Source: G965229615 sp965229615 (GTDB lineage: Bacteria; Pseudomonadota; Alphaproteobacteria; Rickettsiales; Midichloriaceae). From it: a DNA stretch of 64,000 nucleotides. Position 1 is the stretch's first letter. Each line of letters begins with the position of its first letter. Both the position numbers and the translations under genes were made by a program. The stretch lies in NCBI GenBank assembly GCA_965229615.1, contig OZ245890.1, forward strand, positions 930,001 to 994,000. The letters run 5' to 3'. Shown here piece by piece: positions 54,410-63,379 of the stretch. Under the pieces are notes generated by a model. It was not told the origin of the DNA. It saw only the letters and a program-made list of their open reading frames with translations, and did no database searches.

Positions 54410-57223
54410 CTATTTCTTTTTACCATAATCTAACATCGCATCAGCAAGTTCAGCATATGCATCAGCTTCATCAAATGTTGTGATTGCTTTGGCATGTTTT
54501 TTAATAATACTTTTCTGCTTGTCTTGTAAATATTCTTCATCACGCACTTTTTGTGCAACAATTGAACTCTTTTTATTGTCAATATTTGTCATAGATGCGC
54601 TTATGAAACCGTAGCCAATTTTTGGCTTGAGATCGTTGTCAATCAAGCTATATGTCATCTCTGCGGCACCTTGTACTATTGATATCTGCGTCTCTATCTT
54701 TGTTTCAGCACCACTATATATGATTTCTAAGTTATCTATTTTTTGTTTATCGCTACTACCATTTAAAACTGTTATTTTTCCTACACCATTTATATCACTA
54801 CCATACAATGTATAATTGCATAACTTCTTATAAAACAACCCTTGTGCAACTGATACTTGCACATCAATAGCATTGTTGACATCAAAAAACTTATTGCTCA
54901 TTTGTTGCGCATATATTGGTGTAATTGTAGTCGTTATAGCATTTGCACTGTTGTCCATACTGATGTCATCCAACTTATTACTCTTAAAACGCAAGAACAT
55001 CTTACCTGTTAATGGGTTGATATCTGATTCAACCTTGACTCTACTGATACTAGTCTGTGCATTGATATTAGATATGACATCAGCAAGTGTGTTACCTTGT
55101 AATGTAATGTTGACACCATTAACTATTAATGATTGACCTATAGCAATTTGTGATGATGATGTAGACGTATCACTAACATCAAAATCACTGGTGCGTCTCG
55201 ATGTTGAAAATAAATCCTTCAAAATATTGTTAGGATCATATATGTTGATGTTATCAAACTTTTCTTGATCGTCAGTTGCAGGATACAATCCTGAATACTT
55301 ATTCAGTTGTATGTAGTATTGACCAGCGCTGCCTATAATAGCAGCACTGATACGTGACATTGAACTAACACTATTAATACTCGTTACTATATCATTTAGA
55401 GACATTCCATTCGAAATAGTGATAGGATAATTATTGATAAAAAATTGCCCTGGTGAAAATTTGTTGATATCACTACTACTTACAACATTGCTCGCATCGG
55501 CAAAATTAACAGTGGACTTTGATTTGACATCAATATCATCAAGATCAATTGAGATGTTAACATCCAGTCGTTTGTTGCCCATTGGAGTATTGTTTACATA
55601 TATGCTCTTTTTAAAGAGTGGTGAAGAAAAAGTAGTAGATGTACTTTCAAAATTGTAATCAAAGGTTTGTTTGATCATTTTTGCATCTTTCTGAATGGCG
55701 GCCAGTAGCTTATCATTATCAATCTTCATTATATTGCTATATGTTCTTGTAATATTTTTTCCATCTTCAGTTGATTGGACTGTGATTGTATCTCGAGATA
55801 TGCCAATATCAGCTTGTTCCATTATGGAGAGAATATTACTGAGTTGCATTGAAAGCTCAAAGATTTTGCTGTCATCTTTCAAGACAGAATCCTTTGGAAT
55901 AGTACCATCCTTGTTGATTGCCTGCTGTTTTTGGCAGAATTGCACCAAATCATTATATTTTTGAGAAAATGTTGTTATTGCTCCAAAGATGCCATTCCAA
56001 TCAGCTTGTACGTCAAACATCAATGTACTACTTGTTGCTGCTTTAGCGTTAATATTAACACCAGTAAGCACCTTTATACTATTAAGTGCATTGTGAATTT
56101 CTATACCATCGACTATTATAATCGCATCCTGTGGCTGTTGGAGTATCACGTTTGTAGCCTGACTATTTGCTGAGCTAAAGAGTGTGCCAAAAACACTACC
56201 ACCGTTTGTACCGTTCAATATGACGCCATTATCATCTATTGTAAACGTATTATCTGCACCAGTTGCAAGTGATGTGAGTACAAGTCTATATTGATCTTTG
56301 GCTGTTTGTACGACATCAGTATGTAGATTAGTATACTGTTCAATCGTGTTGATTTTATATGCTATTCTGTTAAGATTATCACCATATTCCAATGTGATTG
56401 TCTTATAATCCTGCAGTGGATCCAAATAACCATCACTTGTGCTATTCAGAGTAAGTTGTGTAAACACACTATCAGGATCATGTATTGTAAAAGAGTTCTG
56501 CGCACCTATTGTGTTAGAACGTAATGCTAATGTTTGACCACCAGTTGCACTTTCTGCTGATGCTGTAACACCTATATTTAGGTTATTAATTTGTGTTACA
56601 AGGTTATCGAGTGTCATACCCGACGATAATGACACCGTAGTATCATTAATGAAAAAACTGCCAGTCTTAAATTGTCCTGTGTCCGTTCCAACAATGCTAC
56701 CAGATGAAAAAATCTGTGTAAATGCTTGCCCATTGTTAGGTATCATAATGCTAAACGTCCCTGCTGTGAACATATTTTGATTTGTACCACCACTCTGTTG
56801 TGTGACACTCACAACCTTGCTGCTGAAATATTGGCTTTGCCATTTTGCAGCTTGTGCTGTTTGTGTGATTGACAAAGAGACTCTACCCAACTGAGCTTCT
56901 TGCTGCACGTCAATGTCAGCATATGTTACAAAGTCTGCTGTTGTCATTCCAACAGCAGCAGCAGTTTTTTTATTAAAAATATCTACATCATCACTCAAGC
57001 CACTTGGTGTTGTACGTAAAAACATTGCACTACTTTGTAAGCTCTTCATCAAATCCTCAAGTTCACCATATGCAGCCCTTTTGTTATCCAAACTCACTAT
57101 ATCATCCTGTAATTTCTTAATTCTCTGTTGATCCTTTAATGTCAATCCATCTGCAATTTTTTTCAAATCTCTAAAATCTACCATTTCTCCATTGATGTTC
57201 AGCTTTGGTGGTGTTATTGGCAT
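54410..57223 (-). CDS. fliD: FliD-like flagellar filament cap protein, unusually long
   Basis: A 937-residue protein whose first ~480 residues follow the FliD (HAP2) plan: an N-terminal helical segment (AYGELEDLMKSLQSSAMFL), a beta domain with VSLSITQTAQAAKWQS, a hook-IN-type motif (FFINDTTVSLSSGMTLDNLV), then IIVDGIEIHNALNSIKVLTG, and the helix ITTFSQKYNDLVQFCQKQQ leading to LKDDSKIFELSMQLSNIL. A second set of hook-IN-like units follows (FFINNYPITISNGMSLNDIV and LIVNGVNITLQGNTLADVIS), making it about twice the usual length. A cap or other hook-associated protein; no other flagellar gene is in the window. Confidence 0.7.
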   Translation of the reverse strand: MPITPPKLNINGEMVDFRDLKKIADGLTLKDQQRIKKLQDDIVSLDNKRAAYGELEDLMKSLQSSAMFLRTTPSGLSDDVDIFNKKTAAAVGMTTADFVTYADIDVQQEAQLGRVSLSITQTAQAAKWQSQYFSSKVVSVTQQSGGTNQNMFTAGTFSIMIPNNGQAFTQIFSSGSIVGTDTGQFKTGSFFINDTTVSLSSGMTLDNLVTQINNLNIGVTASAESATGGQTLALRSNTIGAQNSFTIHDPDSVFTQLTLNSTSDGYLDPLQDYKTITLEYGDNLNRIAYKINTIEQYTNLHTDVVQTAKDQYRLVLTSLATGADNTFTIDDNGVILNGTNGGSVFGTLFSSANSQATNVILQQPQDAIIIVDGIEIHNALNSIKVLTGVNINAKAATSSTLMFDVQADWNGIFGAITTFSQKYNDLVQFCQKQQAINKDGTIPKDSVLKDDSKIFELSMQLSNILSIMEQADIGISRDTITVQSTEDGKNITRTYSNIMKIDNDKLLAAIQKDAKMIKQTFDYNFESTSTTFSSPLFKKSIYVNNTPMGNKRLDVNISIDLDDIDVKSKSTVNFADASNVVSSSDINKFSPGQFFINNYPITISNGMSLNDIVTSINSVSSMSRISAAIIGSAGQYYIQLNKYSGLYPATDDQEKFDNINIYDPNNILKDLFSTSRRTSDFDVSDTSTSSSQIAIGQSLIVNGVNITLQGNTLADVISNINAQTSISRVKVESDINPLTGKMFLRFKSNKLDDISMDNSANAITTTITPIYAQQMSNKFFDVNNAIDVQVSVAQGLFYKKLCNYTLYGSDINGVGKITVLNGSSDKQKIDNLEIIYSGAETKIETQISIVQGAAEMTYSLIDNDLKPKIGYGFISASMTNIDNKKSSIVAQKVRDEEYLQDKQKSIIKKHAKAITTFDEADAYAELADAMLDYGKKK

Positions 57224-57340
57224 GTGTGATATATTGAAATGAATTACAACTGATCATAACTTTATTTATAACATCATACTCAATCAGACTCAACTTCTCT
57301 GCATTACTAATATTGAAATGTAACAGTAATAGATCGATTA

Positions 57341-57805
57341 ATGCCACAAATATGTAACAACAAAAACTTGTCATATAACATTGATTTTTTATATAATATT
57401 ATTATCGACGTTGAGAAATATAATGAATTTATACCGTGGTGTGATAAAATCGTAGTTGTTTCTAAGGATGAAGATGTAATAGTAAGTGATGTTACAGTAA
57501 AATTTATGTTTATAAAGGAACATTACAGATCCATTGCAATGCTAAAACCTTCTACTGTTATTGATAGTGAAGTTACACAAGCGAATGTCGATATCAAAAT
57601 GTTATATGGGCCATTCTCGCACTTTTACACATCATGGATATTAACAAAGATACATGATAATGAAACACGAATTGACTTTACATGCGATTTTGCATTTAAC
57701 AACCACTTGTATAACAGTATAGCAGCAGCTGTTTTATATAAGGCTAACAGTAGTATATTCAAGGCGTTTGAACAACGTGCACTGAGGCTGTCTACAGGTT
57801 TTTAA
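57341..57805 (+). CDS. RatA/COQ10 START-domain protein
   Basis: Coenzyme Q-binding-type START domain protein of about 150 residues. The family pattern is visible: LYNIIIDVEKYNEFIPWCDK near residue 20, SDVTVKFMFIKEHYRS, FSHFYTSWILT and the final IDFTCDFAFNNHLYN with ALRLSTGF. Bacterial members are annotated as RatA toxin or as ubiquinone-binding chaperones; in a respiring alphaproteobacterium the second role is more likely. Divergent from the fliD-like gene. Confidence 0.88.
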   Translation: MPQICNNKNLSYNIDFLYNIIIDVEKYNEFIPWCDKIVVVSKDEDVIVSDVTVKFMFIKEHYRSIAMLKPSTVIDSEVTQANVDIKMLYGPFSHFYTSWILTKIHDNETRIDFTCDFAFNNHLYNSIAAAVLYKANSSIFKAFEQRALRLSTGF

Positions 57806-57977
57806 TGCTACACTAAGTAGTGGTGTACGTGTTTTTATCACAGCTTCTCGTTGTTTTTAGACATATTTTTAAAATGGCTGAAATTTATTTCAGAAGATAG
57901 ACAAAATCATTGTGATTTTATGGTAAAATGACGTGAGTAGATTTGAAAAGTAACAATGAAATTTTTTGCAGGGTGTA

Positions 57978-59570
57978 ATGAAGATTGCAGAGTTATCAAG
58001 CGTAATCACACAACAAATATCACAACTAGAATCAGTTGATGCAATTCAAATGGAAGAGGTTGGACGAGTTGTGCAAATATCTGATGGTATAGCAATAGCA
58101 TACGGTTTAGATCATGTACAATACTATGAGGTTGTCATATTTGAGACAGGAGTGAAGGGTATAGCAATGAATCTTGAGGAGGATTGTGTTGGTATAGTGA
58201 TACTCGATGATGAAAGTACTGTGAAGGAAGGACATAAAGTTAGACGTTCGCATAAACTTGCCATGATACCAGTTGGCAAGGGAATGCTTGGTCGTGTTGT
58301 AAATGCACTGGGTGAACCAATTGATGGCAAAGGACATATAAGTGGCGACGTTGAACTATATGATGTTGAAAGCAAAGCTCCAGATATAATATCACGTCGG
58401 TCTGTATATCAGCCAATGCAAACTGGAATAAAAGCAATAGATGCTCTCATACCAATAGGGAGAGGACAGAGGGAATTAATAATAGGTGATAGGCAGACTG
58501 GTAAAACAACAATAGCAATAGATACTATTATTAATCAGCAGCATTATAACGATAACACCGATGACAAACTACATTGTATATATGTTGCGATAGGACAGAA
58601 ACAATCATCTGTTGCTAGAATTGTGAAGATGTTGGAAGAAAAAGGAGTGATGGAATATACAACGGTTGTGATGGCATCAGCATCTGATACTGCTGCTATG
58701 CAATTTCTTGCTCCATATTCAGGTTGTGCAATGGGTGAATATTTCCGTGATAATAGCATGCATGCATTGATAGTATATGACGATTTAAGCAAACATGCAG
58801 TTGCATATAGGCAGTTGTCATTGCTTTTGAAAAGGCCACCAGGACGCGAAGCATATCCTAGTGATATTTTTTATTTACACTCACGCCTACTCGAAAGAGC
58901 AGCACAGTTGAGTGATGAAAAGGGCAATGGTTCATTGACTGCACTGCCAATAGTAGAAACACAAGGAGGTGATGTGTCATCATACGTACCAACAAACGTC
59001 ATATCAATTACAGATGGACAAATATTTTTAGAAACGGAATTGTTTTATAAGGGCATTAGACCGGCAGTTAATGTTGGCTTATCTGTTAGCCGTGTTGGTT
59101 CAGCTGCACAAACCAAAGCAATGAAGTCAGTAGCAGGAAAAATTAAGTTGGAATTAGCTCAGTATCGGGAAATGGAAAGCTTTGCACAATTTGCTTCAGA
59201 TTTAGATGAAGCAACGCAGAAGCTACTAAGTAAAGGACAGAAGATGGTTGAATTGTTGAAGCAACCACAACATATTATTTATCCAATGGAAGACCAAGCA
59301 GTGTTGCTTTTTGCTGCAATAAACGGATATCTAGACGCGATACCATTATCAGAAATCAAAACTTTTGAAGAGGAATTATTATGGATAGTGAAAAATCATC
59401 ATAATGATATCAATCTAGTTATAAGAGGGGAAAAAGTTATTAGTGATAACACTGCTGGTATTCTGCATCAACTACTCAGTAAATTTTGTAATGATTTTAA
59501 TGCTGATATGGCTGATTTAATGAAGACAAAGAAAAGTGTAATAAGGCATATAAAAAAGCATGTTAAATAG
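57978..59570 (+). CDS. atpA: ATP synthase F1 subunit alpha
   Basis: Walker A is GDRQTGKTTIAID, with the nearby RGQRELIIG. Other conserved blocks are VGRVVQISDGIAIAYGLD-type wording at the N-terminus, SVYQPMQTGIKAIDALIPIG and RPAVNVGLSVSRVGSAAQTK. I start at the ATG at 57978 (MKIAELSSVITQQI, 530 residues); an in-frame TTG at 57966 is less likely. The usual upstream gene atpH is absent. A small hairpin (CTGAAATTTATTTCAG at 57878-57893) lies in the upstream gap. atpG follows after 2 bp. Confidence 0.98.
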   Translation: MKIAELSSVITQQISQLESVDAIQMEEVGRVVQISDGIAIAYGLDHVQYYEVVIFETGVKGIAMNLEEDCVGIVILDDESTVKEGHKVRRSHKLAMIPVGKGMLGRVVNALGEPIDGKGHISGDVELYDVESKAPDIISRRSVYQPMQTGIKAIDALIPIGRGQRELIIGDRQTGKTTIAIDTIINQQHYNDNTDDKLHCIYVAIGQKQSSVARIVKMLEEKGVMEYTTVVMASASDTAAMQFLAPYSGCAMGEYFRDNSMHALIVYDDLSKHAVAYRQLSLLLKRPPGREAYPSDIFYLHSRLLERAAQLSDEKGNGSLTALPIVETQGGDVSSYVPTNVISITDGQIFLETELFYKGIRPAVNVGLSVSRVGSAAQTKAMKSVAGKIKLELAQYREMESFAQFASDLDEATQKLLSKGQKMVELLKQPQHIIYPMEDQAVLLFAAINGYLDAIPLSEIKTFEEELLWIVKNHHNDINLVIRGEKVISDNTAGILHQLLSKFCNDFNADMADLMKTKKSVIRHIKKHVK

Positions 59571-59572
59571 AT

Positions 59573-60568
59573 ATGATATCACTGAAGGAATTAAAAAAGC
59601 GCATATGTACAGTACAAAGTACACAGAAGATAACTAAAGTGATGTCTTTAATTAGCGCATCACAAATAAAAAGGTTGAAGTATGTGTTAGATAATACAGC
59701 GTGTTATAAACAGATCATGTCTGATATTTTATACATTACAGCAATGAACAGCAGTGAAAAATATGATGCAAATACTGATAGTAGTGTTGTTATACCTAAT
59801 GAAGCTTTTTATATTGCAATCAACACATTTTTAGACATTCAATATAAGGTCAGACATCATAATGTCAAATTACCTCATGCTACACTAGCACGTAGCCCAT
59901 ACCCTCAGAAAGCAAGGCAGCTTATTATTGTATTAACATCCGATAAGGGGCTGTGTGGATCATTCAACTCTTCTATAATACGCAATATGCTTAATATTGC
60001 AAGAGACTATAGTGGAACAACTGACTTTTTATGTGTTGGTAAAAAAAGTTATGAGGCATTGTCAAAAATGCATCAATACAAAAATCATATTGTTAAAAAA
60101 TACGTTACGCTACATTATAAGTATTTACAAAGTAAGATAGTAATGCATAAATTGACAACAAGTATTTTTGAGTTGATAGCAGAGCATGCTTATACATCAG
60201 TGAAAGTAGTGTACACTCAATTCGTCACTACACTCAAGCAAGACGTAGTAGTCAAACAAATATTGCCGCTAATTGTGCAGGATGATAGTGGGGCGCGGAA
60301 TTATCATCAATATGCATTTGATGATAAACCATATAACTCTCTCGTTAGTCTCTTGCCGTACTATATTCATTCAATCGTTCACAATTGTGTTTTACATAGT
60401 TTTTTAAGTGAGGCTGTAAAGCGCATGATTACAATGGATAATGCAACATCAAATTCACAAGAAATGCTCAACAAGTACACATTGCAATATAATAGAATGA
60501 GACAAACAAAGGTAACAATGGAATTAATAGAGGTTATATCAGGTATGCAAGGTTTATCTATAAAATAG
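59573..60568 (+). CDS. atpG: ATP synthase F1 subunit gamma
   Basis: Central rotor shaft of F1. The N-terminal helix SLKELKKRICTVQSTQKITK with VMSLISASQIKRL and the C-terminal helix NATSNSQEMLNKYTLQYNRM with ELIEVISGMQGL are conserved, as is LTSDKGLCGSFN in the middle. At 331 residues it is longer than the usual ~290. atpD and atpC, which normally follow, are not here; queD begins 9 bp downstream. Confidence 0.96.
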   Translation: MISLKELKKRICTVQSTQKITKVMSLISASQIKRLKYVLDNTACYKQIMSDILYITAMNSSEKYDANTDSSVVIPNEAFYIAINTFLDIQYKVRHHNVKLPHATLARSPYPQKARQLIIVLTSDKGLCGSFNSSIIRNMLNIARDYSGTTDFLCVGKKSYEALSKMHQYKNHIVKKYVTLHYKYLQSKIVMHKLTTSIFELIAEHAYTSVKVVYTQFVTTLKQDVVVKQILPLIVQDDSGARNYHQYAFDDKPYNSLVSLLPYYIHSIVHNCVLHSFLSEAVKRMITMDNATSNSQEMLNKYTLQYNRMRQTKVTMELIEVISGMQGLSIK

Positions 60569-60577
60569 TGGAGCAAT

Positions 60578-61009
60578 ATGATTAAATGTACGAAGAAAAT
60601 AGAGTTTGACGCTGCACATAGAATCATTGGGCATGATGGTGGATGTCAAATGGTACATGGACACAGATATGTCGTGAAAATAACGTTTGAATCATCAGAT
60701 GTTGATAAAATGGGAATGGTGATAGATTTTCGAATAATCAAAGCAAAATTTAAAGATTGGATTGATAAAAACTGGGATCATAACATAATTCTACATGTTG
60801 ATGATAGACAATTAGGTGAGATGATTGCAAGCTATACTCAACAAAAAGTTTTTTATATGCAACAAAATCCTACAGCTGAAAACATTGCTATATACTTACA
60901 TAAAAATGTATTACCAAATGTTTTTTCAGATTTACCACACTATATAAAAAGTTGTACACAAATTGAAGTGTGTGAAACGCCAACATCCACAGCAATATAT
61001 TGCAAGTGA
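60578..61009 (+). CDS. queD: 6-carboxy-5,6,7,8-tetrahydropterin synthase (QueD)
   Basis: PTPS-family enzyme in queuosine precursor synthesis. The zinc histidines are in FDAAHRIIGH and MVHGHRYVV; the catalytic cysteine is in GGCQMVHGH. The MVIDFRIIK block with WDHNIIL, PTAENIA and the closing Glu in IEVCETPTSTAIY are all present. 143 residues. It follows atpG closely and may be read with the ATP synthase genes. Confidence 0.95.
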   Translation: MIKCTKKIEFDAAHRIIGHDGGCQMVHGHRYVVKITFESSDVDKMGMVIDFRIIKAKFKDWIDKNWDHNIILHVDDRQLGEMIASYTQQKVFYMQQNPTAENIAIYLHKNVLPNVFSDLPHYIKSCTQIEVCETPTSTAIYCK

Positions 61010-61048
61010 TTTTTTCCATCTGTAACCTTGATTTTTTTCATCTTATGC

Positions 61049-61068
61049 ATACCTTATTTTTAAGGTAT
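61049..61068. repeat. Hairpin between queD and rpoH
   Basis: ATACCTTA and TAAGGTAT form a perfect 8-bp stem around TTTT. It lies 40 bases after the queD stop and 93 bases before rpoH. No T tract follows on the plus strand, so it could be a weak terminator or an operator for rpoH. Confidence 0.45.
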
Positions 61069-61160
61069 AGACATTAACAATACATATATGATAAGTAATA
61101 TATATATGAATACAGAAATGAGTCTAAAATGAGTCTACAAGTATACAACTAAGCTGAACC

Positions 61161-62069
61161 ATGTCTACACACAACAACGCAATGCTTGTTTCATCTTGCA
61201 GCAGGAAGTCGATGATTACATGTACCACTGATGGGTCATTGCAATCATACATGAAACAGGTTTACAGCATACCAGTTCTTACTATAGAAGAAGAGGGGGA
61301 ATTAACAGAAAGATGGTGGAAGGGGGGAGATATTGCTGCAGCACAAAGGCTCGTATTAGCGCACTTAAAACTGGTGGTCAAGGTTGCACAGAATTTTCGT
61401 TCATACGAACTACCTCTATCAGATATGATATCTGAAGGTAATATAGGTTTGATGAAAGCTGTGCAAAAATTCAATGTTAATATGGGTTGTAGACTTGCTA
61501 CATATGCAATATGGTGGATCAAAGCAGCGATACAAGAGTATATATTGAAAAGTTGGTCAATGCTCAAAGTTAGTACATCCATTATGAAGAAAAAACTTTT
61601 TTGTAAATTACGTGCTGCAAAGGATAACATAATGCAACTCAACAAGAAAATAAGTAGCATCGAGGATGCATATGAAGCTGATGTTGAAACAATAACATAT
61701 AGTGCCGACCCAACGTTATTACAGTTGCGTGCGATCTCATTACATCAGCCCATTTCTCATGATGATGAGGGGGCAACACTACTTGATAGTGTGATATCTG
61801 ATGACGCTATATCGCATGAGGATGTGTTGATATCTAATCAAGAAAAACAAATACAAACTCAATTGCTCAGCAATAGTGTAAAAAAACTTACAGATAGAGA
61901 AAAAGACATTTTATATAGGCGTAGATTGAAGACAAAACCTGATACACTTACTGTATTGTCAGAAGAATATGGTGTTTCTACAGAACGTATTAGGCAAATA
62001 GAGGAGCGCATCATACAAAAACTACGCAAATTTGTTGTGTCACATGCTGTTGCTGCAACAGGAATTTGA
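61161..62069 (+). CDS. rpoH: Heat-shock sigma factor RpoH (sigma-32)
   Basis: Region 1.2/2.1 begins around SYMKQVYSIPVLTIEEEGEL; region 2 has HLKLVVKVAQNFRSYELPLS, DMISEGNIGLMKAVQKFN and GCRLATYAIWWIKAAIQEYI, which includes the RpoH-box area. Region 4 has LTDREKDILYRRRL and the helix-turn-helix VSTERIRQIEERIIQKL. 302 residues, normal. The start at 61161 gives a somewhat long N-terminus (about 27 residues before region 1.2). Confidence 0.96.
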   Translation: MSTHNNAMLVSSCSRKSMITCTTDGSLQSYMKQVYSIPVLTIEEEGELTERWWKGGDIAAAQRLVLAHLKLVVKVAQNFRSYELPLSDMISEGNIGLMKAVQKFNVNMGCRLATYAIWWIKAAIQEYILKSWSMLKVSTSIMKKKLFCKLRAAKDNIMQLNKKISSIEDAYEADVETITYSADPTLLQLRAISLHQPISHDDEGATLLDSVISDDAISHEDVLISNQEKQIQTQLLSNSVKKLTDREKDILYRRRLKTKPDTLTVLSEEYGVSTERIRQIEERIIQKLRKFVVSHAVAATGI

Positions 62070-62076
62070 AATGTGT

Positions 62077-62448
62077 TCACGTTTTAGATCTGTAGATTTC
62101 CTCAAGGTTATAGTGCTGACGCATTTCATATGTGAACAAATGTACCATCAACTCTCCCATATCTAATAAAATCCATTGTGCATTTGGTGCACCTTCTATG
62201 TGCACATTATCTACCCCTGGACATTCATCTTTTATCCTATCAACCAACTTATCAGTCATGGATGATATGTGTTTTGATGATCTACCACTTGCAATCACTA
62301 CATATGAGGTGATGTCACTTTTCACATTAAAAACCTCAATGTCATCAGCTTTATCTTCGGACAATTGGTCGACTACAATCTCTCTGATGTCTTCCAAATC
62401 CTCATTGTCACCTTCGATTGTAATATGTGTATCTGGTCTATCTTGCAT
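62077..62448 (-). CDS. rsfS: Ribosomal silencing factor RsfS
   Basis: Binds uL14 and blocks subunit joining during starvation. Conserved YbeB/Iojap wording: DIEVFNVKSDITSYVVIASG, RSSKHISSMTDKLVDRIK, IEGAPNAQWILLDMGELMVH and LFTYEMRQHYNLEEIYRS. 123 residues, normal. It converges with rpoH across 7 bp and follows the TPR-like gene on its own strand. Confidence 0.95.
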   Translation of the reverse strand: MQDRPDTHITIEGDNEDLEDIREIVVDQLSEDKADDIEVFNVKSDITSYVVIASGRSSKHISSMTDKLVDRIKDECPGVDNVHIEGAPNAQWILLDMGELMVHLFTYEMRQHYNLEEIYRSKT

Positions 62449-62482
62449 GAAGTATATTTATTTTCAATTAGCGCTAGATGTA

Positions 62483-63289
62483 TCAATTATTATGTGTAGC
62501 ATTTGTTGCTTTTTCAATACTATTTTCATCTGAAGATGAAATTTTATACTTCAGATACTCATCAAGCATGTGGTTAATATAGTCTAGGTTATCATTTGCA
62601 TTATGATGCTGACCTATGATTTGCAGGTAATTTTGTGCTCGCAATTGATCATCCATCGCATTACTTACAGCCACAGCAGTCAAGGCTATATTATTTGCAA
62701 AGACTTCATTATGAAAGAGCTTATCATCAATCTTACCATCATCATGCATATATTTACTAAGACTAGCATCACACTGTTTTATAGCACTTTCATAGGGGAT
62801 CCTATCATACTGTAGCTTCGCATTCAAAGCAACAAGATTTGCATATTGCCTTATAATATTGGGGTATGATGTGTTCTTAGCGACACGTTCATAATAATAT
62901 ATAGCCTTACTAGAGTTAGATTGCATTAATGACACACTTGCAAGATAGAAGTTAGCCAATGCTGTATAAATTGAACCGTCTTGTGCTGCTAGTTTTTCAA
63001 GCTTCTCTATTTTTTTTGATTCATTTTGCCCATTATCCTGCTTAGAGTTGTTATTCGATACCTCTTTTTGTCTCAATTTTGAATAATTTATACTATGCAC
63101 CGTACGTATTAATGTAATGCCATCCTGCTGTATCCTATCACGACTTCTCGCTTGATACCAAGACATTACACCTAGGTAAACTATTAAAACTATCCCACAT
63201 ATTAACAACACTATGGTAAAGCTACCTACAATTCTGTTGAAGCGTTGTTCATTAGATTGCTCTTTAATTTCATCTAAAATGTCAGACAT
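62483..63289 (-). CDS. Membrane-anchored TPR-like protein (YfgM-type)
   Basis: A 268-residue protein with one N-terminal membrane helix (residues ~24-44, IVLLICGIVLIVYLG-type) followed by a helical, probably periplasmic domain with TPR-like spacing (YTALANFYLASVSLMQSNSS, then KAIYYYERVAKN, then PNIIRQYANLVALNAKL). It resembles YfgM-like tetratricopeptide proteins that assist the Sec translocon. The homology is by architecture only. It lies between uppS and rsfS on the minus strand. Confidence 0.65.
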   Translation of the reverse strand: MSDILDEIKEQSNEQRFNRIVGSFTIVLLICGIVLIVYLGVMSWYQARSRDRIQQDGITLIRTVHSINYSKLRQKEVSNNNSKQDNGQNESKKIEKLEKLAAQDGSIYTALANFYLASVSLMQSNSSKAIYYYERVAKNTSYPNIIRQYANLVALNAKLQYDRIPYESAIKQCDASLSKYMHDDGKIDDKLFHNEVFANNIALTAVAVSNAMDDQLRAQNYLQIIGQHHNANDNLDYINHMLDEYLKYKISSSDENSIEKATNATHNN

Positions 63290-63379
63290 TAAAAAATAAG
63301 ATTCTTATTACATTCATTTATTTAGAATTTGATCATATCACTTCTCAACGTGCTTTCCAACACATCGTCTATCAACTTA

